Shown one piece after another: positions 1 to 8,932 of a stretch of DNA of 64,000 nucleotides. Both the position numbers and the translations under genes were made by a program. The notes beneath the pieces were generated by a model that saw nothing but the letters and a program-made list of their open reading frames with translations, did not search any database and had not been told where the DNA came from. The stretch spans positions 62,001-126,000 of the forward strand of contig NZ_JAQTXM010000002.1 in NCBI RefSeq assembly GCF_028688795.1. Reading direction: 5' to 3'. The stretch's first letter is position 1. Every line of letters starts with the position of its first letter. Origin of the DNA: Rhodoferax sp. GTDB lineage: Bacteria > Pseudomonadota > Gammaproteobacteria > Burkholderiales > Burkholderiaceae_C.

Positions 1-1
1 C

Positions 2-571
2 AAAGCGTATGCGCACTACAAAGCGGGCGAGCCTGCACTCGCAGTGGCTACGCTGGATCGATTCATGAAGTTGCATCCGGCAAGCCCGGCGATTGATTAC
101 GCGCTGTACCTCAAAGGCATTGTCAACTTCAACGACGACCTTGGGCTATTTTCCGCGGTCACGCGCCAAGATTTAGCCGAGCGTGATCAAAAAGCGGCCA
201 AAGAGTCTTTTGAGTCATTCAAAGAACTTGTGGCCCGTTTTCCTGCATCGCGTTATGCACCGGATGCGGCTGCACGCATGAATTTTATTGTGAACTCTCT
301 GGCACAGTCTGAAGTTCACGTGGCGCGTTATTACTACGAACGGGGTGCCTATTTGGCGGCCATCAATCGGTCACAAACGGCCATTCGTGATTATTCCGGC
401 GTTCCCGCGCTGGAAGACGCCCTCTTCATCATGGTCAAGTCTTACGATGCACTCGGCATGACCGACCTGCGTGACGACACCCAACGCGTGCTGGCGAAAA
501 ATTATCCCCAAACCCCATATCTCACACAGGGCTTCAAGCCCAAAAACGACCCCTGGTGGAAAATTTGGTGA
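2..571 (+). CDS. bamD: Outer membrane assembly lipoprotein BamD, C-terminal part
   Basis: The reading frame is open from the left edge, so the N-terminus with its lipoprotein signal lies outside the window; about 189 residues are visible. The sequence has the TPR helices and closing pattern of BamD (ComL), for example ALYLKGIVNFND early, ARYYYERGAYLAAINR in the middle and a short polar tail ending KNDPWWKIW. BamD is the periplasmic TPR lipoprotein of the Bam complex, which folds beta-barrel proteins into the outer membrane. The stop codon is only 4 bases from the next start, so it probably shares a transcript with the phosphatase gene downstream. Confidence 0.93.
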   Translation, partial: KAYAHYKAGEPALAVATLDRFMKLHPASPAIDYALYLKGIVNFNDDLGLFSAVTRQDLAERDQKAAKESFESFKELVARFPASRYAPDAAARMNFIVNSLAQSEVHVARYYYERGAYLAAINRSQTAIRDYSGVPALEDALFIMVKSYDALGMTDLRDDTQRVLAKNYPQTPYLTQGFKPKNDPWWKIW

Positions 572-575
572 GTGC

Positions 576-1361
576 ATGAGCGCCAAGGGCTACCGGCTTA
601 GTGCTGCGACTGGCATTCACAAGGGCGACCGGGATTACCAACAAGATCAGGTTGTCCTGCTGAGCCATCCGCGGGTAAAGGGATGTGTTCTGGCGGTGCT
701 GGCAGATGGCATGGGGGGACGCAGCGGCGGCCGCAAAGCTTCTGACCAAGTCATGATGACCGCGAAGCAGTTGTTTGACCGCTACTCACCCGAACTTGAC
801 GACCCGGTGGCCACACTGAAGCAAATGGTGCTGGAAGCGCACACCGTCATCCGTCTCACGGCCGTTTCATCCGAGGAAGAACCCCACAGCACCATCGCGG
901 TTTTTATGGTTAACCCGCGCGGAGACTGCTATTGGGCCCATGCCGGTGACTCACGGATTTATCACTATCACGGCAAACAGTTGATTCATCGCACACTGGA
1001 CCACTCCTATGTGCAAACTCTGGTTGACCGTGGCGAACTGACTGAAGATCAGGCCCATTTTCACCCTCAATCAAATATTTTGATGGGGTGTTTGGGCACC
1101 AACAAAGAGCCATCGGTAACCAGTCATTTCATGGCCCAAATCAAACCGGGCGATACTTTGATGGCGTGCAGTGACGGGTTATGGCATTATTTCAGCGACA
1201 TGGAACTTGGCTCGGTGCTCTCGGGATTGTCGCCCCGGGAGGCCAGTGAATTCCTGATTGAAAAAGCGCGGGCGCGGGCGAAAGGCACGGGAGACAACCT
1301 GTCCTTGGTCATCCTGAAGGTAGAGCCGCTCAACCCACCAGAGGCAAGCAACACCAACTAA
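576..1361 (+). CDS. PP2C-family serine/threonine protein phosphatase
   Basis: A 261-residue stand-alone metal-dependent phosphatase domain. Visible PP2C motifs in order: RDYQQD near residue 19, ADGMGG at 43-48, AGDSR at 123-127, ACSDGLW with Asp200, and GTGDNLS with Asp240-Asn241. The Asp residues bind the two metal ions. There is no signal peptide or membrane segment, so it should act in the cytoplasm on phosphoserine or phosphothreonine. I chose the ATG four bases after the bamD stop; an in-frame extension further upstream would run through bamD coding sequence and is less likely. No partner kinase is seen in the window, so its substrate is unknown. Confidence 0.9.
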   Translation: MSAKGYRLSAATGIHKGDRDYQQDQVVLLSHPRVKGCVLAVLADGMGGRSGGRKASDQVMMTAKQLFDRYSPELDDPVATLKQMVLEAHTVIRLTAVSSEEEPHSTIAVFMVNPRGDCYWAHAGDSRIYHYHGKQLIHRTLDHSYVQTLVDRGELTEDQAHFHPQSNILMGCLGTNKEPSVTSHFMAQIKPGDTLMACSDGLWHYFSDMELGSVLSGLSPREASEFLIEKARARAKGTGDNLSLVILKVEPLNPPEASNTN

Positions 1362-1377
1362 GAAGGTTGGCTATGGC

Positions 1378-1764
1378 TCACTGACCGACAGGGATGGGCA
1401 AAGAGTCGACTCTGTCAGCCTCACCTTGCTGGCGTTCCGGCGACAAATTGCGCTGAACCCGTTGCCGTTGCGCCAGCGCCTTGGCTTGACGATCCAGATC
1501 ATTCAGCCGCACTTCTTGGCGGCGAAGTGGTTCCAGCGCTGCGCGGCGCTCGCGGCTGACCCGGCTCAGGCAATCCGACACCGCAAAGCGGGCATAGCAG
1601 CCTTGTTGCTTCGGTATATACAGAGCTTCGGCCTCGGAACGCTGCTGAGCGATGCGGCCCCGCTGAGCAGCGATATCCAGTGGCGTTTCTGTGGAGTTTT
1701 CAGCTTGGCCCATCATGGGCACAGACACGGCCATCAAACAAAATATAAAACGGAGGATCTTCAT
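1378..1764 (-). CDS. Small secreted protein of unknown function
   Basis: 128 residues. An N-terminal signal peptide (about residues 1-21, ending near GQAENS) is followed by a charged, Arg/Gln-rich helical region with two cysteines (about residues 57 and 65) that could pair in the periplasm. The start overlaps the stop of zapE by 4 bases (ATGA), so the two are probably translationally coupled. I recognise it only as the kind of hypothetical protein found after zapE in Comamonadaceae; no function can be assigned. Confidence 0.7.
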   Translation of the reverse strand: MKILRFIFCLMAVSVPMMGQAENSTETPLDIAAQRGRIAQQRSEAEALYIPKQQGCYARFAVSDCLSRVSRERRAALEPLRRQEVRLNDLDRQAKALAQRQRVQRNLSPERQQGEADRVDSLPIPVGQ

Positions 1765-2858
1765 GTCAGGTGGGTGTCCACGTCACGACGTTCCAGAGCC
1801 AGAAACTCAGCCGACTGCATTTCCTGAATGCGCGACAGTGTGCGAGCAAACTCATTGACCATCATGCCTTCAACGTACAACTCAGGCGCAGGCACTTCCG
1901 CGGACATGATCAGCTTGACGCGCCGGTCATAAAGTACATCGACCAGCCAAGTGAAACGCCTGGCTTCGGACGACATGCGCGGCGGCATCTGCGGCACGTC
2001 ACTCAACAACACGGTATGAAACTGCGTGGCAATTTCCAGATAGTCATTTTGCGAACGCGGGCCGCCGCACAAGGTCTTGAAATCAAACCACACCACACCC
2101 CCCGCCCTGCGGTGCGCATAGATCTTGCGTGCCTCAATTTGCAGCACCGGGCTCTCATCCTGGGTTTCAGCCAAGCGCTCAAACGCATCCTGCATGGCCG
2201 CCGCAGCCGGCTCACCCAGCGGCGTGTGATACAGGGCCAGTTGCTCCATGGTACGGCCCCGATAGTCAGTGCCGTTGTCAACATTGACCACATTGAGACG
2301 CGAATTGAGCAAGGCAATCGCCGGCAAAATCCGGTCACGGTGTAAACCGTTGGGGTACAAATCATCCGGCTTGAAATTGGACGTGGTCACCAACCCCACA
2401 CCCTGTTCAAACAAGGCTGCAAGCAAACGATGAAGAATCATGGCGTCGGTGACATCCGACACATGAAACTCGTCGAAGCAAATCAACCGGTATTTCTCAG
2501 CCATGCGTTTGGCCAGCAAATTCAGCGGGTTCACAGTACCGTGCATCGCCGCCAACTCGCGATGCACTTCGCGCATGAACTCATGAAAATGCAAGCGAGT
2601 CTTACGTTTCAACGGAACCGCGTTGTAGAAACAGTCCATCAAAAAACTCTTGCCCCGCCCTACCCCGCCATACATGTAAACACCACGCGGAATGAGCGGA
2701 CGGTTAATGAGCTTCTTGATGGCGTTAGAACGCTGCTCGCGGTATGCCGTCCACTCGCGCGCGCAGGTTTCCAGCGCCTGCACCGCCCGCAATTGCGCCG
2801 GGTCAGCGCTGTAACCGCGTGCTTCTAGCTCGGCCAGATAAATTTTCTTGACTGTCAC
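1761..2858 (-). CDS. zapE: Cell division protein ZapE (AFG1-like ATPase)
   Basis: 365 residues with a GTG start. Walker A is GGVGRGKS at 64-71 and Walker B is FDEFHVSD at 127-134, the arrangement of the AFG1/ZapE family. The C-terminal third carries the family's conserved W-F-D-F segment and a LYDRRVKLI stretch. In E. coli ZapE binds FtsZ and affects Z-ring stability; that role is transferred by homology. It lies downstream of the odh-lpd genes, a common order in Burkholderiales, but a copy of the dispersed palindrome and about 78 bases separate it from lpdA. Confidence 0.93.
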   Translation of the reverse strand: MTVKKIYLAELEARGYSADPAQLRAVQALETCAREWTAYREQRSNAIKKLINRPLIPRGVYMYGGVGRGKSFLMDCFYNAVPLKRKTRLHFHEFMREVHRELAAMHGTVNPLNLLAKRMAEKYRLICFDEFHVSDVTDAMILHRLLAALFEQGVGLVTTSNFKPDDLYPNGLHRDRILPAIALLNSRLNVVNVDNGTDYRGRTMEQLALYHTPLGEPAAAAMQDAFERLAETQDESPVLQIEARKIYAHRRAGGVVWFDFKTLCGGPRSQNDYLEIATQFHTVLLSDVPQMPPRMSSEARRFTWLVDVLYDRRVKLIMSAEVPAPELYVEGMMVNEFARTLSRIQEMQSAEFLALERRDVDTHLT

Positions 2859-2883
2859 AGTGAGGTGATGCGCTATATTAAAT

Positions 2884-2920
2884 ATAGCTTCTAGCGCTTA
2901 TTTAATAATGGCTAGAAGCC
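2884..2920 (+). repeat. Dispersed palindrome copy 1 (intergenic)
   Basis: Left arm ATAGCTTCTAGCGCTTAT and right arm ATAATGGCTAGAAGCC form an imperfect inverted repeat, followed by the AT-rich tail TTTCTTATATAA. It sits between the stop of lpdA and the start of zapE and, as RNA, would fold into a hairpin just after lpdA. Confidence 0.85.
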
Positions 2921-2936
2921 AATTTCTTATATAAGA

Positions 2937-4364
2937 TTAGAAATTAAGCGTGCGCTTGTCAACGGCCAGCGCCGCTTCTTTGGTTGCTTCGCTCAAGGTC
3001 GGGTGAGCATGGCAAATGCGGGCAATGTCCTCGCTGCTGGCGCGGAACGCCATCGCCACCACACACTCGGAAATCAGTTCACTGGCCATCGGCCCAACAA
3101 TGTGCACACCCAAAATCTCGTCCGTGCTCGCATCGGCCAGCATCTTGACCATGCCCGTGGTGTCGCCCAGTGCGCGGGCGCGGCCATTGGCCAGAAACGG
3201 GAAAGTACCCGCCCTGTAAGCCACGCCGTCTGCTTTCAATTGCTGCTCAGTGCGTCCCACCCAGGCAATCTCGGGGCTGGTGTAAATCACCCAGGGAATG
3301 ATGTTGAAATCAACATGACCGTGCTGACCCGCAATGCGTTCAGCCACGGCCACACCCTCTTCTTCGGCCTTGTGCGCAAGCATCGGGCCACGAACCACGT
3401 CACCCACGGCCCAGACACCGGGCAAGTTGGTTTTGCAATCGCCATCAACCACAATCGCACCGCGCTCGTCAAGTTGCAGCCCCACGGCTTCGGCATTCAA
3501 GCCGATGGTGTTGGCCACACGACCAATCGACACAATCAATTTGTCAACTTCCAGGGTCTGTGCTTCACCTTTGGCATTGGTCCAAGCCACGCTAACACCC
3601 TTTTTCCCCACCTTGACGTCGCCAACCTTCACGCCCAGCTCAATCTTCAGGCCCTGTTTGACAAACGCCTTGTGAGACTCTTTGGCGATTTGTTCGTCCA
3701 CCGCGCCCAAGAACGTCGGCAAGCCTTCGAGAATCGTCACATCTGAGCCCAAACGGCGCCAAACCGAGCCCATTTCCAGACCGATAACGCCCGAGCCAAT
3801 CAAGCCGAGTCTTTTCGGCACTGACGTGATGGCCAAAGCACCCTCGTTGGAAAGCACCAGCGATTCATCGAAAGGTGCGCCAGGCAAGGCGCGCGCATTC
3901 GAGCCAGTGGCCACAATGATTTGTTGGCCAACCAGTGTTTCGTCCGCAGCGCTGGATACCTTGATCTCGTAGCCCCCCTCGACGGCCTTCACAAACGAGG
4001 CGCGGCCATGAAAGAAGCTGACTTTGTTCTTCTTCAACAGGTACTGAATGCCGTCGTTGTTTTGTTTGACCACCGCATCTTTGCGCGCCACCATCTTGGC
4101 CGCGTCCATGCTGACACCTTTGACCTCAATGCCGTGCTCGGCAAAATGGTGGTTGGCGTGGTCAAAATGTTCTGACGACTGCAACAAAGCCTTGGACGGA
4201 ATGCAGCCGGTGTTGGTGCAAGTACCACCCAAAGCCGGGCCACCCTTGCTGTTTTTCCACTCATCCACACACGCCACGTTCTTGCCCAATTGGGCGGCAC
4301 GGATGGCCGCCACATAGCCACCAGGGCCGCCGCCAATCACGATCACGTCAAATATCTTGCTCAT
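2937..4364 (-). CDS. lpdA: Dihydrolipoyl dehydrogenase (E3)
   Basis: 475 residues. The FAD-binding motif GGGPGGYVAA is at 11-20, the redox-active disulfide is Cys49 and Cys54 in GGTCTNTGC, the NAD-binding GSGVIGLEMG follows near 190, and the C-terminal HAHPTLSE (about 452-459) supplies the catalytic His for the dimer interface. It reoxidises lipoamide on the E2 subunit with NAD+. It is third in the odhA-odhB-lpdA order, so its main partner is the 2-oxoglutarate dehydrogenase complex; it may also serve other lipoyl complexes. The 146-base gap before it contains a hairpin that could lower lpdA expression relative to odhAB. Confidence 0.97.
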   Translation of the reverse strand: MSKIFDVIVIGGGPGGYVAAIRAAQLGKNVACVDEWKNSKGGPALGGTCTNTGCIPSKALLQSSEHFDHANHHFAEHGIEVKGVSMDAAKMVARKDAVVKQNNDGIQYLLKKNKVSFFHGRASFVKAVEGGYEIKVSSAADETLVGQQIIVATGSNARALPGAPFDESLVLSNEGALAITSVPKRLGLIGSGVIGLEMGSVWRRLGSDVTILEGLPTFLGAVDEQIAKESHKAFVKQGLKIELGVKVGDVKVGKKGVSVAWTNAKGEAQTLEVDKLIVSIGRVANTIGLNAEAVGLQLDERGAIVVDGDCKTNLPGVWAVGDVVRGPMLAHKAEEEGVAVAERIAGQHGHVDFNIIPWVIYTSPEIAWVGRTEQQLKADGVAYRAGTFPFLANGRARALGDTTGMVKMLADASTDEILGVHIVGPMASELISECVVAMAFRASSEDIARICHAHPTLSEATKEAALAVDKRTLNF

Positions 4365-4442
4365 TTTTTCGCACTTTCTAAGATGTTAAGGACAGCGCTG
4401 ACGACTCTTGGAGTTGCTCAGTTCTGTCACGCAAAGTTCTTC

Positions 4443-4498
4443 AAAACCAAAAGACCCACCGACCGCTTGCACTGAAAAAGCGCCGCGCGTGGTGGGTC
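4443..4498 (-). terminator. Hairpin between odhB and lpdA, possible attenuator
   Basis: On the minus strand an 8-bp stem, GACCCACC with GGTGGGTC, closes a loop of about 30 bases and is followed by TTTTGGTTTT. It lies just after the odhB stop and before lpdA. The broken T-run and large loop suggest partial termination or mRNA processing rather than a strong terminator. Confidence 0.45.
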
Positions 4499-4510
4499 AA
4501 ACCGGAAGGC

Positions 4511-5794
4511 TTAAATATCGAACAGCAGGCGGGCTGGGTCTTCCAGCGCTTCTTTCATCGCCACTAGACCGAGAACTGCTTCACGGCCATCAATGATGCG
4601 GTGGTCATAACTCATGGCGAAGTAGTTCATAGGGCGAACCACCACTTGGCCGTTTTCGACCATGGCACGGTCTTTGGTGGCATGCACACCCAAAATAGCG
4701 CTTTGCGGCGGGTTGATGATGGGGGTGGACATCATGGAGCCAAAGGTGCCACCATTGCTGATGGAGAACGTGCCACCGGTCATTTCTTCCATGCCCAGCT
4801 TGCCGTCACGCGCTTTAACGCCGAACTCGGCAATCTTTTTCTCGATGTCGGCAAAGCTCATTTGATCGGCATTGCGCAAAATGGGCACCACCAAGCCGCG
4901 CGGCGAACCCACGGCAATGCCCACGTCAAAGTAACCGTGGTAAACGATGTCGGTGCCATCCACAGATGCATTGAGCACCGGGAATTTTTTCAACGCGTGC
5001 ACTGCGGCTTTGACAAAGAAACTCATGAAGCCCAGCTTGCAGCCGTGCTCTTTCTCAAAACGCTCCTGCATGCGCTTGCGCATGTCCATCACCGGCGCCA
5101 TGTTGATTTCGTTGAACGTGGTCAGAATGGCGTTGGTGGACTGCGATTGCAGCAAACGCTCAGCCACTCGGGCACGCAGGCGGCTCATGGGGACGCGTTG
5201 TTCAGGGCGACCTGCCAATTGCGCGGCCAAACTGCTGGCTGGTGCCGCAACTTGTGGCAACAATGGGGCTGCAGCCTTTGCTGGTATTGCAGGAGCAGCT
5301 ACTGCCTTGGGAGCAACTACACCAGCAGCAACAGCGGCCAGAACATCGCCCTTGGTGACACGGCCATCTTTACCAGAACCTGCCACCGACCCTGTCGCCA
5401 GGCTGTTGTCAGCCATAAGCTTGGCCGCCGCAGGCATGGCCACACCAGCCATTGCACCGCCGGCAGCAGCGGGTGCTGCGGCGACTGGTGCAGGCGCAGC
5501 AGCGGATGCCACCACAGGTGTGGCAGCAGGTGCAGCCACAGCACCGGCCACACCTTCGGTGTCAATGCGCGCAATGAGCTGCTCAGCTGCCACGGTGCTG
5601 CCATCGGGCTGCACAATTTCGATGATCACACCAGCAGATGGCGCGGGCACTTCCAGCACCACCTTGTCAGTTTCAACATCGATCAGGATCTCATCCACAG
5701 CGACAGCATCGCCGACTTTTTTCTTCCACTGCAACAGGGTGGCTTCGGCCACGGATTCAGATAGCTGCGGTACTTTGACTTCTACGATTGCCAT
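4511..5794 (-). CDS. odhB: 2-oxoglutarate dehydrogenase E2, dihydrolipoyl succinyltransferase
   Basis: 427 residues from the ATG that gives [14 protein letters not shown]; the open frame extends 20 codons further but those codons do not resemble the family. Domains: one lipoyl domain (1-76) with the lipoylated Lys44 in ETDKVV, an Ala/Pro-rich flexible linker, a peripheral-subunit-binding domain (about 118-153, ending [12 protein letters not shown]), a second Ala-rich linker, and the catalytic domain with [10 protein letters not shown] (His398, Asp402). It transfers the succinyl group to CoA in the TCA cycle. It follows odhA after 83 bases and precedes lpdA. Confidence 0.97.
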   Translation of the reverse strand: MAIVEVKVPQLSESVAEATLLQWKKKVGDAVAVDEILIDVETDKVVLEVPAPSAGVIIEIVQPDGSTVAAEQLIARIDTEGVAGAVAAPAATPVVASAAAPAPVAAAPAAAGGAMAGVAMPAAAKLMADNSLATGSVAGSGKDGRVTKGDVLAAVAAGVVAPKAVAAPAIPAKAAAPLLPQVAAPASSLAAQLAGRPEQRVPMSRLRARVAERLLQSQSTNAILTTFNEINMAPVMDMRKRMQERFEKEHGCKLGFMSFFVKAAVHALKKFPVLNASVDGTDIVYHGYFDVGIAVGSPRGLVVPILRNADQMSFADIEKKIAEFGVKARDGKLGMEEMTGGTFSISNGGTFGSMMSTPIINPPQSAILGVHATKDRAMVENGQVVVRPMNYFAMSYDHRIIDGREAVLGLVAMKEALEDPARLLFDI

Positions 5795-5877
5795 AACAAT
5801 TCTTTCAAAAATATTCTTGGAGGTGTGCGCGGCGGGTGATGTGCCCGCCGCCAATAGTTTTTAATGGGCGCAATGTC

Positions 5878-8748
5878 TTATTTGGTCAGGACAAAGCCCT
5901 TGAGCTTGCCAAACGCACCTTCTACCAGCGCCTTTTGTTGCTCCTGGTGGAGGTGTGAATAACCCACAGCAGGTGATGCCGATGCGGCCCGGCCGGAGTA
6001 ACCCAGCTTCTGCCCCTCAAGCATATTTTCGTGAATGTAGTGCTGCACAAAAAACCAGGCGCCCTGGTTTTGTGGCTCATCCTGCGTCCACACCACTTCG
6101 GTCGCATTGGGGTATTTCTTCAGTTCAGCTGCAAATGCCTTATGCGGGAACGGATACAACTGCTCGACACGGATGATCGCAACATCGTCTGAACCCCTTT
6201 CTTCACGCTTTTTAGCCAGGTCGTAATAGACCTTGCCTGAACAAGCCACCACACGCTTGACCTTGTCTCCCTTGAGCACCTTGTTCTCAGGGATGATGGT
6301 CTGGAAGCTGCCTTTGGTGAACTCGGACAAGGGCGACGCAGCGTCCTTGTGACGCAGCAGCGACTTGGGCGTGAAGATGACCAGCGGCTTGCGCAGGTTG
6401 CGCACCATCTGGCGACGCAACACGTGGAAGATCTGGCTGGCTGTGGTGGGTTGCACCAATTGCATGTTGGTGTCGGCAGCAAGCTGCATGAAACGCTCAA
6501 CTCGGGCCGACGAGTGCTCTGGGCCTTGGCCTTCATAGCCGTGTGGCAACATCAAGGTGATGCCGTTGACGCGGCCCCACTTGACTTCACCGGAGGCAAT
6601 GAACTGGTCAATCACCACTTGGGCGCCATTGGCAAAGTCGCCAAACTGTGCTTCCCAAATCACCAGCGTGTTCGGATCGTTGGAGGCGTAGCCGTATTCA
6701 AAGCCCAACACCGCTTCTTCTGACAGGATGGAGTCAATGACCACAAAAGGAGCTTGATTTTCGGCCACGTTTTGCAACGGCACATAGGTACCCACATCCC
6801 ACTTTTCGCGTTTTTGGTCATGAATGACAGCATGGCGGTGGGTAAAGGTGCCACGACCGCAGTCTTCACCCGACAGACGCACAGGGTAACCACTGGCCAC
6901 CAAAGAGGCAAACGCCATGTGCTCGCCCATGCCCCAGTCCACCGGAATGTCACCCCGCCCCATTGCAGCACGGTCGTCGTACACCTTTTTGACCAGCGAA
7001 TGCGCTGTCAAACTGGCTGGCAAGGTGGTGATTTTTTCAGCCAGACGCTTCCACTCTGCCATGGGAATGGCAGTGTCGCCCGCATCGGTCCACTTCTTGC
7101 CCAAAAACGGGGACCAGTCCACCGCATATTTGCTCTTGAAATTGGTCAGCACCGGGTTGACCGTGTGTTTGCCAGCGTCCATCGCAGCGCGATAGGTCTT
7201 GAACATGTCGTCGCCCAAGGTGGCGCCAAGGCCTTGCGCAGCCAACTTGTCAGCGTAGAGCTTGCGAGTGCCTGGGTGCTGGGCAATCTTTTTGTACATC
7301 AACGGCTGGGTCAGCGCGGGGGTGTCTTGCTCATTGTGGCCGAGTTTACGGAAACAAATGATGTCAAGCACCACGTCCTTGCGGAACTCCATGCGGTAGT
7401 CCAGCGCCCATTTCATGGCCATCACGACCGCTTCAGGATCGTCACCATTTACGTGCATCACTGGCGCCTCAACACCCTTAACGATGTCGGTGCAATACAG
7501 CGTGGAGCGGTAGTCGCGGGGGTCAGAGGTGGTGAAACCAATCTGGTTGTTGATGATGATGTGCACTGTGCCGGCCGTGGTGTAACCACGGGTTTGGGCC
7601 AACGCCAGGGTTTCCTGATTGACGCCCTGACCCGCAAAAGCGGCATCACCGTGCACCAGCACCGGCAATACCTGACGCCCGGTTGGGTCAGCACGGCGGT
7701 CCATACGGGCACGCACCGAGCCTTCAACCACAGGGTTAACGATTTCAAGGTGAGATGGGTTGAACGCCAGTGTCAAATGCACGGGGCCGCCCAGGGATGT
7801 GACATCCGAGCTGAAGCCCTGGTGGTATTTCACGTCACCTGCGGGCAATTCTTCAGGCGCGGTGTGGTCGAACTCGGCAAACAAATCAGCGGGCATTTTG
7901 CCCAAGGTGTTCACCAGCACGTTCAGACGGCCGCGGTGAGCCATGCCAATCACAATTTCCTGCACACCCAAGCCACCGGCTTGTTGGACCAACTCGTCCA
8001 TGGCTGCGATGAAACTTTCGCCACCTTCCAATGAAAAACGCTTTTGACCCACATACTTTGTGTGCAAGAAGCGCTCAAGGCCTTCGGCAGCGGTCAAACG
8101 ATCAAGAATGTGTTTCTTTTGGTCAACATTGAAATTGGGCTTGCTGCGCACGCTTTCGAGCTTTTGCTGCCACCAGCGCTTTTGCGTCTGGTCGGTCAGG
8201 TACATGTACTCAGCGCCAATAGAACTGCAGTAGGTTTCGCGCAGGGCATTGAGCAGGTCACGCAAGGACATTACTTCTTTGCCAAAGAAGGTGTTGCTGG
8301 TGTTGAAGACGGTTTCAAAATCAGCGTCTGAAAAACCGTAGAAAGACGGTTCAAGCTCAGGAATCGCAGGGCGTTCCTGGCGTTTCAGGGGATCAAGGTC
8401 AGCCCAGCTGGCGCCGACGTTGCGGTAAGCCGCAATCAGTTGCTGCACCGAGACCCGTTTGCGACCCAGATCAGAGTCAGCACCGGCAGCCACCACCACT
8501 TTGGTGCCGCCGGCTTTGGCGCGCTGCGCAAAGGCATCAATGACGGGTTGGTGGGGGACGTCTTTGGCGTTGCTGCCGTCTACGGCCGGAACGTGTTGCA
8601 GAGCGTCAAAATAGTCACGCCAAGTGTCTGGCACGCTGCCTGGATTGGCCAGGTAGTTTTCGTACATCTCTTCGACGTACGGGGCGTTCCCACCAAAAAG
8701 GTAGGTGTTCGCCTGGTAGGCTTGATAAACCGTGTTTGTCTCACTCAT
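5878..8748 (-). CDS. sucA: 2-oxoglutarate dehydrogenase E1 component
   Basis: 956 residues, normal length for a thiamine-diphosphate-dependent OdhA/SucA. The N-terminal segment that docks E1 into the complex (YLFGGNAPYVEEMYENY) is present, followed by GMAHRGRLNVL, the TPP/Mg region with GDAAFAGQG and NNQIGFTTS, and the transketolase-like domain containing GHNEQDTPALTQP. It decarboxylates 2-oxoglutarate and passes the succinyl group to the lipoamide of OdhB. It is the first gene of the minus-strand group odhA-odhB-lpdA, so the promoter should lie in 8749-8932. Burkholderiales usually call this gene odhA or sucA. Confidence 0.97.
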   Translation of the reverse strand: MSETNTVYQAYQANTYLFGGNAPYVEEMYENYLANPGSVPDTWRDYFDALQHVPAVDGSNAKDVPHQPVIDAFAQRAKAGGTKVVVAAGADSDLGRKRVSVQQLIAAYRNVGASWADLDPLKRQERPAIPELEPSFYGFSDADFETVFNTSNTFFGKEVMSLRDLLNALRETYCSSIGAEYMYLTDQTQKRWWQQKLESVRSKPNFNVDQKKHILDRLTAAEGLERFLHTKYVGQKRFSLEGGESFIAAMDELVQQAGGLGVQEIVIGMAHRGRLNVLVNTLGKMPADLFAEFDHTAPEELPAGDVKYHQGFSSDVTSLGGPVHLTLAFNPSHLEIVNPVVEGSVRARMDRRADPTGRQVLPVLVHGDAAFAGQGVNQETLALAQTRGYTTAGTVHIIINNQIGFTTSDPRDYRSTLYCTDIVKGVEAPVMHVNGDDPEAVVMAMKWALDYRMEFRKDVVLDIICFRKLGHNEQDTPALTQPLMYKKIAQHPGTRKLYADKLAAQGLGATLGDDMFKTYRAAMDAGKHTVNPVLTNFKSKYAVDWSPFLGKKWTDAGDTAIPMAEWKRLAEKITTLPASLTAHSLVKKVYDDRAAMGRGDIPVDWGMGEHMAFASLVASGYPVRLSGEDCGRGTFTHRHAVIHDQKREKWDVGTYVPLQNVAENQAPFVVIDSILSEEAVLGFEYGYASNDPNTLVIWEAQFGDFANGAQVVIDQFIASGEVKWGRVNGITLMLPHGYEGQGPEHSSARVERFMQLAADTNMQLVQPTTASQIFHVLRRQMVRNLRKPLVIFTPKSLLRHKDAASPLSEFTKGSFQTIIPENKVLKGDKVKRVVACSGKVYYDLAKKREERGSDDVAIIRVEQLYPFPHKAFAAELKKYPNATEVVWTQDEPQNQGAWFFVQHYIHENMLEGQKLGYSGRAASASPAVGYSHLHQEQQKALVEGAFGKLKGFVLTK

Positions 8749-8764
8749 GTTTCGCTGACTTTCA

Positions 8765-8779
8765 TTTCCCTGGGGGAAA
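8765..8779. promoter_or_regulatory. Short inverted repeat upstream of odhA
   Basis: TTTCCC, three bases, GGGAAA: a perfect 6-bp inverted repeat ending 16 bases before the odhA start codon. The position would let it act as a small operator or as a 5' mRNA hairpin near the ribosome-binding site. It is short enough to be chance. Confidence 0.25.
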
Positions 8780-8877
8780 CTTTAGCTGGTTAAAGCTGAT
8801 TGTTGATTAACCTCCCGCGTCACGGCTTGACCGTTTGGCGGATGCGACAGTGGCGTTGGAAGGGCCTGATACACCGC

Positions 8878-8909
8878 AGAATTGTGCCACTGAAAGGCAG
8901 CACAATTCT
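8878..8909 (-). terminator. Inverted repeat after prpE, possible terminator
   Basis: AGAATTGTGC and GCACAATTCT form a perfect 10-bp inverted repeat with a 12-base loop, starting 23 bases after the prpE stop on the minus strand. No run of T follows, so it is not a classical intrinsic terminator; it may stabilise the 3' end or work with Rho. Confidence 0.4.
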
Positions 8910-8932
8910 TACAGTCAGAGATTGTCTTGGGG

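Noticed and set aside
4601..5764. 387-codon plus-strand open frame
   Set aside because: Antisense to odhB; its His/Gly/Cys-rich composition is what the complement of an Ala-rich gene produces.
6754..8034. 426-codon plus-strand open frame
   Set aside because: Antisense to the E1 gene, with no recognisable domain.
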